A stretch of 64,000 nt of DNA from Athripsodes cinereus (GCA_947579605.1 OX388325.1:13263572-13327571), one strand, 5' to 3'. Positions 32,662 to 43,238 are shown, counted from the stretch's first letter. Translations and numbers: made by a program. Notes: generated by a model from the letters alone, not told the origin.

Positions 32662-34389
32662 TTATTCACCACTGTGAATTCTTTTATGAGTGCCCAAACT
32701 ACCAGATTGACTAAACTTTTTCATACAAATATTACACTCGAAAGGTTTTTCACCACTGTGAATTCTTTTATGAGTGTCCAAACTACCAGATTGACTAAAC
32801 TTTTTCATACAAATATTACACTCGAAAGGTTTTTCACCACTGTGAATTCTTTTATGTGTGTCCAGACTACCAGAATGACTAAACTTTTTCATACAAATAT
32901 TACACTCGAAAGGTTTTTCACCACTATGAATTCTTCTATGAGTTTCCAAAGTGCGAGATTGTGTAAACTTTTTCATACAAATATTACACTCGAAAGGTTT
33001 TTCACCACTATGAATTCTTTTGTGAGTGTCCAAATTACCAGATTGTCTAAACTTTTTCTTACAAATATTACATTCAAAAGGTTTTTCACCACTGTGAGTC
33101 CTTTTATGAATTTTTAAAATACCAGACCGACTAAACTTTTTCATACAAATATTACACTCAAAAAGTTTTTCACCAGTATGTAGTCTTTTATGTTTTATAA
33201 GAGTACTCGACTGACTAAACTTTTTCGTACAAATATTACACTCAAAAGGTTTTTCACCATTGTGTATTCTTTTATGAGTGTCCAAATTACAAAAATGACT
33301 AAACTTTTTCATACAAATATTACACTCGAAAGGTTTTTCACCACTATGAATTCTTTTGTGAGTGTCCAAATTACCAGATTGTCTAAACTTTTTTTTACAA
33401 ATATTACATTCAAAAGGTTTTTCACCACTGTGAGTCCTTTTATGATTTTTTAAATAACCAGACCGACTAAACTTTTTCATACAAATATTACACTCGAAAG
33501 GTTTTTCACCACTATGAATTCTTTTGTGAGTGTCCAAATTACCAGATTGTCTAAACTTTTTCTTACAAATATTACACTCAAAAGGTTTTTCACCATTGTG
33601 TATTCTTTTATGAGTGTCCAAATTACAAAAATGACTAAACTTTTTCATACAAATATTACACTCAAAAGGTTTTTCACCAGTATGTAGTCTTTTATGTTTT
33701 ATAAGAGTACTCGACTGACTAAACTTTTTCATACAAATATTACACTCAAAAGGCTTTTCAGCACTGTGAATTCGTTTATGAGTTTTTAAATTGCCAGACC
33801 GATTAAACTTTTTCATACAAATATTACTCTCAAAAGGCTTTTCAGCACTGTGAATTCGTTTATGAGTTTTTAAATTACCAGATTGACTAAACTTTTTCAT
33901 ACAAATATTACACTCAAAAGGTTTTTTGTCGCTGTGCTTTATTCGATGTTTCTTCATTTTGCTTAATGAACTGAAGTTTTTTGAACAAATGTTACACGTG
34001 AATGTGCTTGAACTAATTTTTAACGTTTTTGCCAACCTCTTGCTTTTCACATTGCGAACATTTCTACACCTCATTTCCTTTATTTGAGTTTGATTACTTG
34101 GACCTGGTGTACACTCTGCAAGTGGGGAATGTGTACTGGCCACTGTCACATTTTTGGCTCTCTCACATTCAACTTTTACATCAGGTTCATCTATATCAAT
34201 ATCATCATACGGAACTGCATATCCAATATCACGGCTGTTTTCTTCAACAGGCTCACGTTTCACTTCGATATTCGCCAAAAAGGCTTCGATATCATTATCC
34301 TCAGTTACACATATTAGCATGTTACACAAGACACAATCAGCCTGTTGACAGTCTGCAATGTTGTGTTCGTCAGCACTGGATCTCTCCAT
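32662..34389 (-). CDS. C2H2 zinc-finger protein with 16 fingers (copy C)
   Basis: A 575-residue single-exon frame. The N-terminus is the family domain (SADEHNIADCQQADCVLC, then VKREP and VKVE SUMO-consensus sites), followed by a basic stretch (RRNVRNV-type, KSKRLAKTLK) that could serve as a nuclear localisation signal, then 16 C2H2 fingers. Finger 3 has Ser for its first Cys and may not fold. The frame ends SGE-TAA where other modules read SGEKPF, and fingers continue beyond it, so the protein is a truncated form of a longer array. Fingers 4-10 have a mirror-symmetric helix order. Likely a nuclear DNA-binding protein; target unknown. Confidence 0.88.
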   Translation of the reverse strand: MERSSADEHNIADCQQADCVLCNMLICVTEDNDIEAFLANIEVKREPVEENSRDIGYAVPYDDIDIDEPDVKVECERAKNVTVASTHSPLAECTPGPSNQTQIKEMRCRNVRNVKSKRLAKTLKISSSTFTCNICSKNFSSLSKMKKHRIKHSDKKPFECNICMKKFSQSGNLKTHKRIHSAEKPFESNICMKKFNRSGNLKTHKRIHSAEKPFECNICMKKFSQSSTLIKHKRLHTGEKPFECNICMKKFSHFCNLDTHKRIHNGEKPFECNICKKKFRQSGNLDTHKRIHSGEKPFECNICMKKFSRSGYLKNHKRTHSGEKPFECNICKKKFRQSGNLDTHKRIHSGEKPFECNICMKKFSHFCNLDTHKRIHNGEKPFECNICTKKFSQSSTLIKHKRLHTGEKLFECNICMKKFSRSGILKIHKRTHSGEKPFECNICKKKFRQSGNLDTHKRIHSGEKPFECNICMKKFTQSRTLETHRRIHSGEKPFECNICMKKFSHSGSLDTHKRIHSGEKPFECNICMKKFSQSGSLDTHKRIHSGEKPFECNICMKKFSQSGSLGTHKRIHSGE

Positions 34390-34697
34390 AACTCCGTAGA
34401 TGTTAACTTAAAGTAATCGTGTTTTAGGATTTTAATAATATATCTTTACCACGGGACACAATGCTTTCTGTGTTACGCGTACACCTGACTAGTCTGACTA
34501 CTGTCAACCAAATTCCATAGACAAAGCTGTTGACCTAATGGGTTGTTTGTTTTCCTTTTTTTGACACCGGGGGCAGCACTGACAAACAGGGTCTAAAGCG
34601 AAATGTCAAAATTAGATTATTCCATAGAGAAGTCGCTATTTCGTGTTAAAGATTTTGGAGTATCAGTTTGTTTTTATGAATAAATTAATAAAAAAAT

Positions 34698-35585
34698 ATG
34701 CCGTCTACTTATTGTTGCGTTCCGTTGTGCACCAATAAAGGTGGACATCGATTTCCGTCTGAAAAAGCATTAAAATTAAAGTGGATTAATGCCATCAAAC
34801 GTGATAAATGGAAGCCATCGACTAGTTCCGTAGTTTGCAAGAATCACTATAAAAATACCGACTATTTAGGAGAAAGTGTACGTTGTAAGTGGAAATAAAT
34901 ATTTGTTAAATTAAATTATACATCTGTTTACCATCTTCATTTATTAAAATTAGTAAACGTTTTTCAGATGGAACTCAACCTTTAATTCAAAAGTTTCGTA
35001 AGGATGTTGTTCCGACGATATTTCACTGGACAACAAAGGAGTCAACAACAGAAGGGAAAGATTTGAAAACAGAAAATATAAAACTCCAAAACATGGGAAG
35101 GAGAATATTTGTCCCGAGTCTCCACCACCTTATCCTGACATTGCAGCTGAAATTCACCTTCCTACAACTTCATCCTATGTTGATGTCAGCGTGCAAACTG
35201 TCATGAATAATGTAAACGATAACATGGAGATAGCCCATTCCTACAGTCAAACTATGAAACATTGTCCATTTAGTATAATAACTTACAAAAATGGCCCTCA
35301 GTCGATTCATTTCTTTACAGGACTAGAATGTTTCGAAAAAGTTGTTTTTTGTATTTGAGTCATTGGGTGATACATCTCATTCTCTGAAATATTTTTATGG
35401 TAATCCACCTGCAACTGTCAATCCATTTGAACAGTTGTTTCTTACACTAATAATATTGCGAAGGCATAAAACTTTTTTTGAGGTATCAAAAATGTGGATG
35501 ATATCGATTAAAGATGTTAGCAGTTATGATTGTTACAATAAAAATCTGTACCAATTTCTGACATTTTCCTTTATTTTTAAATAAA
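34698..35585 (+). pseudogene. THAP-domain transposase gene fragment (spliced)
   Basis: Exon 1 is 34698-34884, ending at a GTAAGT donor; exon 2 starts at 34968 after TTTTTCAG, with phase preserved. The THAP domain spans the junction: C-x3-C in YCCVPLC, FPSEKALKLKWINAI, VVCKNHY (the C2CH zinc ligands), then PTIFHW after the intron, the usual end of the domain. Downstream, frameshifts near 35110 and 35340 break the frame. The last readable part (FESLGDTSHSL, NPFEQLFLTLIILRRHKTF) resembles the start of the DDE domain of THAP-linked transposases. The catalytic region is missing. Confidence 0.75.
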
Positions 35586-35699
35586 CAACTTTGTTATAAA
35601 TATCCATAGTAATTATTAAGACAATCCTTAAAAAATAATAAGCTTGTATCCTTTCTGTACAAACAATGTTGTTATAAGTCTTTGTTGTACATTAAAACT

Positions 35700-36490
35700 T
35701 GTAATAAATATACAATGATAAAGCATAATCTTTGTATATTATTTATACATAATTTCATTTCAATTTAAAAATACTTGTTATAATTATTGTGTACACGTTT
35801 ACTTATTAACGCAGATTTAATTTACAATAGATAAAGAATAATCGTTGTACATTACTTATACATAATTTCATTTCAATTTAAAAATACTTGTTATAATTAT
35901 TGTGTACACGTTTACTTATTAACGCAGATTTAATTTACAATAGATAAAGAATAATCGTTGTACATTACTTATACATAATTTCATTTCAATTTAAAAATAC
36001 TTGTTATAATTATTGTGTACACGTTTACTTACTAACGCAGATTTAATTTACAATAGATAAAGAATAATCGTTGTACATTACTTATACATAATTTCATTTC
36101 AATTTTAAAATACTTGTTATAATTATTGTGTACACATTTACTTATTAACGCAGATTTAATTTACAATAGATAAAGAATAATCGTTGTACATTACTTATAC
36201 ATAATTTCATTTCAATTTAAAAATACTTGTTATAATTTGTACACGTTTACTTACTAACGCAGATTTAATTTACAATAGATAAAGAATAATCGTTGTACAT
36301 TACTTATACATAATTTCATTTCAATTTTAAAATACTTGTTATAATTATTGTGTACACGTTTACTTACTAACGCAGATTTAATTTACAATAGATAAAGAAT
36401 AATCGTTGTACCTACATTACTTATACATAATTTCATTTCAATTTTAAAATACTTGTTATAATTTGTACACGTTTACTTATTAACGCACAT
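35700..36490. repeat. 113-bp minisatellite, about seven units
   Basis: ATAAAGAATAATCG recurs at 35831, 35944, 36057, 36170, 36279 and 36392: spacing 113, 113, 113, 109, 113. An older, more diverged unit precedes and a partial one follows. Units contain TTGTACATTACTTATACATA and AACGCAGATTTAATTTACAA. It lies between the two convergent transposon genes. Confidence 0.93.
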
Positions 36491-36709
36491 TTTAAAGTAC
36501 TCATTGTGAAAACTAATTAATATATTTAACATTTTTTTCAATAAAATCATTATCACTTTCAATTGTAATTCTTAATAGATCCTTAAATGTAAAAATAACA
36601 AAATATGCTTTTATCCTTTCTGTACATAATAATTGGCCCTGGATTTGATAATAATAGTCATGGTCTCTTTTTAGCTTTGAGTAGCCAGTGACTTCACACT
36701 AATACAAAT

Positions 36710-37136
36710 ATGGTACAGTATCAACTGTTATATCTGTTCTGTTCCTCATACATGTTCTGGGATTTGGCTTTGTTTTTTATATGTCCCACACCAAAATTAT
36801 CAAAACATTCTTGTGTCAATAATGGGATGTACGAGTTGGAATTGATATCTGCAAATAGATTATGCCCTGGAATAGACATTTCGAAAACTTCTTCTACGAC
36901 GGCGAGTTATTAAAATTTGAATGTTTATCATCATCGTGAAGCCTGCAAAAAATATAATATTTGGTACATTTAATAACACATATACTTATTTATTTAGAAA
37001 CAATTAACCAAAATGTTATGGATGAAAATCTACTAACCTAGCCACGAGGGTAGCTTTTTTACTACTTATTTCGGCATTCCGCTTTTTAATCTCAGCTTTT
37101 AGTTCGGCTAGAGAAAATGTGCCATAATCCTTATTC

Positions 37137-37138
<2 letters not shown>
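36710..37138 (-). pseudogene. SAP-domain protein fragment of the two-gene transposon (spliced)
   Basis: Minus-strand exon 1 is 37138-37038: ATG, then FSLAELKAEIKKRNAEI and KKATLVARL, a SAP-type helix-extended-helix for DNA binding. It ends at a GTTAGT donor. Exon 2 begins at 36942 after TTTTTTGCAG in phase, reads LHDDDKHSNF, then hits TAG at 36894-36896. In another frame the protein-like reading continues (MSIPGHNLFADIN, PLLTQECFDNFG), so one frameshift separates them. Accessory nuclease-type partner of the transposase by analogy. Confidence 0.6.

Positions 37139-37141
<3 letters not shown>

Positions 37142-37174
<33 letters not shown>
37142..37174. repeat. (TA)n microsatellite
   Basis: Uninterrupted alternating TA run. 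Confidence 0.95.
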
Positions 37175-37179
<5 letters not shown>

Positions 37180-37372
37180 GTATGAAACACGGTAGAAGAT
37201 AACAAAAATCTGGAATATCGATAAAACGAACGCAGTTGTTGTCTAATGTTTGACAGTTGTGTTAGACCCTTATTGTCTGTGCTGCCATCTGGTGTGCATT
37301 GTGGGAAGTTCCGCAGAAAATAGCCCATTTAGAAAAAAATATCTATGATGACCATAGACAACATAAACTTAT

Positions 37373-39128
37373 TATATCTATGGACTGATAACCTGGGTAC
37401 TTCCGGCGTGTAAACATGAAAACAGCTGAGAATTAGTTAAAGCTTGATGTTACTGCGAATCGTACTGCGCCTCTTGTGTTTTTCTATATTTATTTATTTA
37501 TTTTTCTTGCACATCATCATTACATTACAAAATAATATATTTTTTTTTAAAACTAGGACGATGTGCAGTGGCGAGATTATCACTATAAAGTGATTTCTTC
37601 CATCTAACCACGACACATTGACATAAACCTAGTAAAAACTAATTTACTTAAAAAAAACATATAAAACATTAATACACAACAAAAGAAAATTTAAAATAAT
37701 ATTTGACACACACCCAACATGAGGTAAGGATCAGGGGCGACTGCTGGTACAGGCATGGGTGCACTGCACTGCCTACTAAATATAAAATTAAAAATAATCA
37801 TAAATGATAAGCATAATAAAACAATTATTGTAAGCCTAGTACGTTTGTGAATATTACGAGTCGGTAGAACACGCGCTTGTACTATAGCAACATTAGTGTA
37901 TGGATATACCAAATACTGACGCATGCGCGTAAAGACCTACGTGCATAATTCGAAATGCACCGATATTTTTCTTCAAACTCTACTAAAATCTCAATTGTAT
38001 GTAAAAGGGTGCCGTGAGCGAGACAGATTTCGCATCATTGGGAAAGAAGTGAATTAGAAGAGAACAACAATAGCTTAGTCCGTGCAGTGCCGGCGCATGC
38101 GCACGACGAGATCATAATGAGTACTAACTTAAAACATGCGTATAGCAAAGATCTATACGAAATTATCGAAAATAATGTATTGACGGTAGGTACACTTTAA
38201 CTTAATTAATATACGTACCTACAATATTATGTCATATTGCTGGTGTCAGTGTTGAGTGTATCGTCTGACGTATTTTGCCGTGTTTTGTTTACAAGTAGAA
38301 GTAACAAACCGGATAATTTATGGAAGATGGATAAGGATACCTATTTATTGATTTAATTAAAAAAAAAACGGTGTAATACATATTATATGATAAATATTGT
38401 ATAATATAATAATATGTAGGAATTGATAAGCTGCTAATATTTACATGCTCGTAATGAAGGGAAAGATCGAAGACAGCTCTTCTGGCTTCGAAATATTCGT
38501 AAATGAACCGGCGCCTAAACCGTGTGGGAGTTGTTTCGCGCCGCCCAGGACAGGAAAGTTTTCTCTCAAATAGTCGTCAACGTCGGGGGAATCCGGCAGT
38601 ACCCGTGAAGAAGAAGAATATGTTTATTATATTCAAATATGCACTGCCCAAAATTTTCCCACCAGCCGCCTCTGGTAAGGATTATGGATTAGAGGAGGGG
38701 AGGGGGGGCTAGGGAACGGATACTGAGTTAGAAGATAGCATTTTTTCCTTAACACAAGATTTAAAAACATTGAGCGATTGTGAAACTCTATGCGAAGAAG
38801 GAAGATTGTTCCAACAACGAGCACCATAAACTGAGAATGATTTCGAGAAATAATTGTTACTGTGTGTAGGAATTGGTACTATATCCAGTTATAGTTATAA
38901 TAAAATTCATTCTCCCGCCCCTTTTCGCTTATTATCACTTGATAGAAGTACAAAATCATGTTTATACGCTACATTGTTCCTGTACCACCTAAGTTTATTA
39001 ATCCATTAATTAATATAGTAGTTCTATGCCTAATCATATATTTTTTATTTATAATACCTTATTTATAATAAGGTTTTGTATGGAATTCTGTGTGCCTAAT
39101 ACAGAGCAATTAATAATACCACAACTAA
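37373..39128. other. Intergenic with a LINE 3'-end remnant
   Basis: 37490-37625 (TTGCACATCATCATTACAT, GGCGAGATTATCACTATAAAGTGAT) resembles the minus-strand 3' end of jockey/CR1-type LINEs seen at 7704-7845 and 55380-55420. The rest has no protein-like frame. Confidence 0.45.
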
Positions 39129-39235
39129 AGGGGTATTCACGATCAGTAAACACTCTAGATCAGTGTTCCGCAAAGCGTGTGCCGCGGCACACTGGTGTAC
39201 CGTGGTCATCAGTTGGTGTGCCGCGGAAAAAAATC

Positions 39236-39645
39236 AAGGTTTTGACGAAGTCTCTGCCTGATAATTTGTTGTCTGTCCTACAAGAAGTTATTAAAGTTTT
39301 CAATTACATCATGTCGCGACCGCTAAACTCTCGTCCGTTTAATGCAGTGTGTCAGGAAATGGGAGCAGATCATCAGTCATTTCTGTTTCGCACAGGAGTA
39401 CGATGGCTTTCTCGCGGAAAAGTGCTATCTCGGATTTACGAGCTAAAAAATGAGACCCATTCGTTTTTAGAGGCACAGGGTTCAGATTTTGCTTCTGTGT
39501 TTAAAAAAGAAGAATAGGTGCTAAAAATTGTATATCTGGCGGACATATTCGCTCACTTAAATGAGCTCAACAGAAAAATGCAAGGCAATAATTCTAATAT
39601 TTTAACGTCTTCGGACAAAACAAAGCTTTAGCGCTAAGCTGGTGT
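39236..39645 (+). pseudogene. hAT transposase, middle part
   Basis: Encodes SLPDNLLSVLQEVIKVFNYI, then FNAVCQEMGADHQSFLFRTG, VRWLSRGKVLSRIYELKNE, the segment before the C-terminal catalytic and dimerisation region of ZBED5-like hAT proteins. A stop follows KKEE at 39515-39517, then same-family residues (FAHLNELNRKMQGNN) continue. The N-terminal BED zinc finger and first catalytic region are missing, so the element was internally deleted before decaying. Confidence 0.82.
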
Positions 39646-40002
39646 TATGGAACAGCCACGCTGCACATACGGGTATTTGAGCAATCTGCGCGGCCAAAAT
39701 TATATTTTTGCTCAAATTGGTTCTAAATGATAAAATAGCAATAATCGGAACAAAAATATTTTTTATTAGGTACCTACGCACAAACCTAGGCTTAGGTAAG
39801 TATAACTAAACTCAACCTATAAAAAAAAGGTATTGGAATATATATTCATTATTAAGCTTATTAGTACAAAACTTATTGACATACAAAACATACTTTATAA
39901 ATACTTTACTTATACAAAACTTATTTATAATTATTATTATATACATTTTTTTTTATTTTTTTTTACAAATATGGTTTAGGAAGTAAAACAAAATAATACA
40001 AA

Positions 40003-41115
40003 CTAATCTTTTTCAGTAGTAAGTTCCTCTTCGCTTTCAGATGGAAGTATTGGGTTTGGCTGCGCAGGAAGAAGCATATTTACAGTTTCATGAAGAAACG
40101 AACTCAATTCCCTTTTTTTTAAAGTCCTCATACTACTGAGCAAGGGATCTGAACTCAAGAGAAGTCGGTTGAAAATATCTCTATTACAGGATTCTATAGA
40201 AAATTTTCTTGAAAAGTCTTGCCGATAAGTCCTAAAATGCTTGTTACGTGCCTCTGCTGCCTCCTCAGAAAGTTGACCGATAGGTAGCAATGCGTTTTTT
40301 ATTATGACTGCTCCGTGAACTAATAATTTATGCATTGTTGGTGTCATTGGATGCCAAGGGTACAATTTGATATATAAACGAGCCGTCTTTAGTGCATATT
40401 TATCATATTTTTCCACATCTATCACGTGTCCGCTTGAAATTGTTTCCAGTATAACTTTCAATCTATAAATTAAGTAGTAACCGATGCCAGTAATTTCTGA
40501 AGCTAATTTGGGGTTCTCAAAAAATCTCCTGCTCGTGTTTCCGTCATTCCTATTGCCGAAATTAGCTTTTGGCATGTCCACAAGCAAACCAGTTTCTTTG
40601 CGAAATCTAGCCTGTATTTTCATTTTCTTCTCTTTTTCCATCTGTTTCTCCTCTTCTGTTTTTTTCTCTCTGTATTTCTTTACGGGCAATTTGTATGCCA
40701 AACGGAGAATGCTCTCGAAAACTCTTATCCTGGCATGTAAAACCGACAGCCCAAATTCCGTAGCTTTAAAAGATATTTATTTTTTATTTTCCAGTTGGTT
40801 GAAGTCTTTCGAAGTCAAACCACAGATGAAGCAACGACTTGTAGATGTTGTACCAGTAGCTGCGTTGCAGACTTTTCCGTCAACCATAGTCATTATGAAC
40901 ACATGTTTGAGAGAAAACTTTTTCCCGTCAATATCAACTAGTGGCGATTAAAGAGTTTATGCAATTTCGGACAAATGTAATCTCTTCATTTGTGATATCA
41001 TTAGTCTCTTTCACGAAACGGAATCTAATTGGTCGGCAAAACCGTGGAGAAGAGGGTGCTGGATTTTCCCAAAGTATTCTTTCAGTGTCACTGCCGCAAA
41101 CTAACCGCACAGGTA
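40003..41115 (-). pseudogene. Transib (RAG1-related) transposase, N-terminally truncated and disrupted
   Basis: On the minus strand, protein-like reading from about 41115 gives ENPAPSSPRFCRPIRFRFVK, then, after a frameshift near 40947, FIMTMVDGKVCNAA, CFICGLTSKDFNQ; a TAA at about 40778; then LSVLHARIRVFESI and, in the open frame 40701-40003, NDGNTSRRFF, MHKLLVHGAVIIKNALLPIG, LSEEAAEARNKHFR. By position these correspond to RAG1 core motifs: the Asp in MVDGK to the second catalytic Asp (mouse D708), CxxC to the zinc-binding region, and Glu in AAEARNK to E962. The region with the first catalytic Asp is not found. Inactive relic. Confidence 0.82.
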
Positions 41116-41175
41116 CAAAGCAGCTCTGGAAAATATTTAATTATTAATTTATGTCATAATTTTTAATTTGGTTGT

Positions 41176-41216
41176 ACCTCTGAAGATGGTTTCTCACAAA
41201 CCGAAACGCGTTAGTT
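41176..41216 (+). ncRNA. Hammerhead-like motif inside the Transib element
   Basis: CTGAAGA core box (41180-41186), extra T, GGTTT-CTCAC-AAACC helix II (41188-41202), GAA (41203-41205), the palindrome ACGCGT as minimal helix III (41206-41211), T at the cleavage position and a weak helix I (CT with AG). This is the same architecture as the PLE motif at 23686, including the extra T. It may mark a small PLE-derived insertion. No PLE coding sequence nearby. Confidence 0.55.
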
Positions 41217-41914
41217 TCATTTTAGTTAAATTAGTTGTTTTTTATATGGTATAATAGTAATTAGTTAATGAATAGGGCAATGAAAGTGAACGCTACTAGC
41301 TGGTATATGCTCATTTATGAAAGATAAGGACAAAATGACACTTCTCTTTCTAAGATCTAAAAATAATCAAAGTACTGAGATTTTGAACATCCGCGCTGTT
41401 CCGCGGAAGATTTTTTGATACCCTACTTCTAGAAACTATACACTTTTTGAATTAATAAAAACGGATACCGGATCTACCCCGATACCATAATTTACACCTT
41501 TATAAACATAAACTTCTTTGAAAGATCATTCTTATTACAGGTGTTACTTAAAAATCATCAAAAGTAAACATTTATAAAATAAAATTAAAAAAATTATAAT
41601 ACAGTAAAGTAGATAATTACCTGTAGAATCAGAATCCATCACTTTTCCGCACAATACATACGTAGAAAATTAAGTATTTACCTTCAAACTTAACAGTTTC
41701 ACAAACTCGCCGAGAACTAACACGTGCGCTAGGTTGGATGATAGATTTCCAATAGATACTGACAGCGCAGCGTGCACGAGAGAAGGGTGGGAGGTGCTAC
41801 GTATTGCTCCTTGATATGTCCTCTAACTCATACAGTCAATTTTAGATAGATTTTTAAAGTTTAAAAAAATCACTTTTGGCCGCGTAAATTGATCAAATAC
41901 CCGTTAGTGCGCTG

Positions 41915-42421
41915 TCAATGGTAGTAATGAAATGTTTCCAAATACCATGGCTGCCGATTCAGAAAAAAAGTGCAGGCTTTGATAGTGAAACACTTGGAGC
42001 TATTAGCAGAAAACATGAACTATTATTTTCCTAAGTGTGAACTGCAACCTATGAACTGGGTACGGAATCCATTCTCGGATAACATTTCCCTTGGACACTA
42101 ACCGATAAACGAGCAGGAAGAATTCATGGAGTTAAAAACTGATCGGACATTAAAACTAAAATTTTCCGAAGTAGAGGTAGCACATTTTTGGCTGCATATA
42201 AAAAATGAGTATCCACTGCTTTCAAAACGTGCTATTGCAATTCTATTACCATTTGCCACAACCTACTTATGCGAATTGGGATTTGACACTCTCACTTCTA
42301 TTGAATCGAAAAATAGAGCGAGCCTGAGGACGATCAATGAAGAGATGAGAGCAGCCTTATCAAAGATTGCTCCAAATTTTGATCGCCTGTGCTCAGTTAA
42401 ACAGGCTCACATTTCTCACTA
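41915..42421 (+). pseudogene. hAT transposase, C-terminal part
   Basis: After the Transib insertion the frame resumes with MFPNTMAADSE-like residues, then (with a frameshift near 41975 and a stop near 42098) LELLAENMNYYFPKCELQP and the intact 42126-42421: FWLHIKNEYPLLSKRAIAIL, CELGFDTLTSIESKNRASLR, the hAT C-terminal dimerisation domain. Ends in TAA shortly before the terminal inverted repeat. Confidence 0.85.
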
Positions 42422-42760
42422 AACATCTTTTCATATTAGGTATATTGATTTTAGTAATAAGTAAATATTCAATATTCATTGCTTTTTTCTTTGGTGTTCC
42501 TCTAAAAAATTTTGATTTGATAGGTGTACCTTGAACACAAAAAGTTTGCGGAACACTGCTCTAGATGATCCTCCAAAATGAAAAGCTGTGAATAGACGTT
42601 TCGTCAATAGTGATTACTAGCGATCACTGAAGAAAGCGATTACTACACGACACAATTTTGATGGTACATAATTTCATTGAAACGACCATAGACGAGATGT
42701 TTTTATATAAAATATAGGAAAAAAATTGACTTTTTGACAAATTTTGACGATAACATTAGT

Positions 42761-43159
42761 ATTGAAGGATAGCCAAGTATTCACAGTAATTTTAAAACTT
42801 TCAACGCCAGGCACCTCTACCGACGGACGCTCAAAGTAGTTATTTGTCAAAGTAGAAAGCGTATTATTTATATGTAGATCAATGGCTAATTATTAGATGT
42901 AGGTACTACTTTAGTATATTTATCATTCTATGGTATGAACTTAACGCATTTGTAAAACGTCTCCGATCTATAATGATAAGTAAATAATAATTATACTCAA
43001 AACGAGCCTTCGGAGATCTATATCGTCGATCATGTTTATTTTTTCATAATTGTATCCGTGAAGTCCCCGGTAAATATTAGTACTCCCACTATTTTCCATA
43101 AGTCATCGAGTGTCATGGAATAGGCAAATTTTCTCAAAACTTCACATATATACTATAAT
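42761..43159. other. Intergenic, nothing recognised
   Basis: AT-rich with no protein-like frame or terminal repeats seen. Confidence 0.5.
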
Positions 43160-43238
43160 TTGCATCTTTAGCGGGATCGAACCGCGGACCCCTTGTTCAA
43201 GAGACCGAGACTCTACCTCTAGGCTACCGACGAACTCA
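43160..43238 (-). mobile_element. tRNA-derived SINE, same family as 11556-11751
   Basis: The minus strand reads GAGTTCGTCGGTAGCC, then GAGGTAGAGTCTCGG, then the B box GGTTCGATCCC (plus strand 43173-43183). Only the head is conserved with the zinc-finger-disrupting copy; the 3' body is different or diverged. Confidence 0.8.

Larger units (their letters stand above)
34511..37372. mobile_element. Two-gene DNA transposon relic, probably ISL2EU-like
   Basis: Imperfect inverted ends: left TCCATAGACAAAGC...AATGGGTTGTTT...GGGGGCAGCACTGACAAACAGGGTCTAA, right (complement) with TCCATAGA, AATGGGCTATTT, GATGGCAGCACAGACAATAAGGGTCTAA, the same blocks in the same order. Inside, a plus-strand THAP/DDE-type transposase gene and a minus-strand SAP-domain gene converge on a minisatellite. 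ISL2EU elements are known to pair a transposase with a YqaJ nuclease protein; the SAP exon fits such a partner, but no YqaJ domain remains. Exact ends and target duplication not resolved. Confidence 0.6.
39659..41914. mobile_element. Transib transposon nested in the hAT transposase
   Basis: Bounded by CGCTG at 39659-39663 and 41910-41914, a GC-rich 5-bp target duplication as known for Transib. The termini are inverted repeats starting with CAC: CACATACGGGTATTTGA at 39664 and, on the other strand at 41909, CACTAACGGGTATTTGA; similarity continues through CGCGGCCAAAA. This matches the RSS-like CAC ends of the RAG1/Transib superfamily. The transposase relic is on the minus strand. Removing the element restores a continuous hAT reading frame across the junction, confirming the insertion. 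Confidence 0.88.
39153..42566. mobile_element. hAT transposon (ZBED5-like family) with 8-bp target duplications
   Basis: CTCTAGAT flanks both sides (39153-39160, 42559-42566). The termini at 39161 (CAGTGTTCCGCAAAG) and 42558 (GTTTGCGGAACACTG) are inverted repeats. Transposase pieces of the ZBED5/FAM200-type hAT group are on the plus strand at both ends, separated by the Transib insertion at 39664-41909. Confidence 0.92.
39129..42760. mobile_element. MITE split by a hAT transposon
   Basis: The 30 bp left of the hAT element and about 190 bp right of it together resemble 27935-28120 (for example GATGATCCTCCAAAATGAAAA and GATTACTAGCGATCACTGAAG after the insertion). This is the outermost layer of a three-level nest. 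Confidence 0.6.

Noticed and set aside
32422..33117. Plus-strand 231-codon frame opposite zinc-finger gene C
   Set aside because: It is the antisense shadow of the repetitive finger modules; its repeat period is 28 codons, the finger length.
40484..40951. Plus-strand 155-codon frame
   Set aside because: Antisense to the Transib transposase, whose motifs lie on the minus strand.
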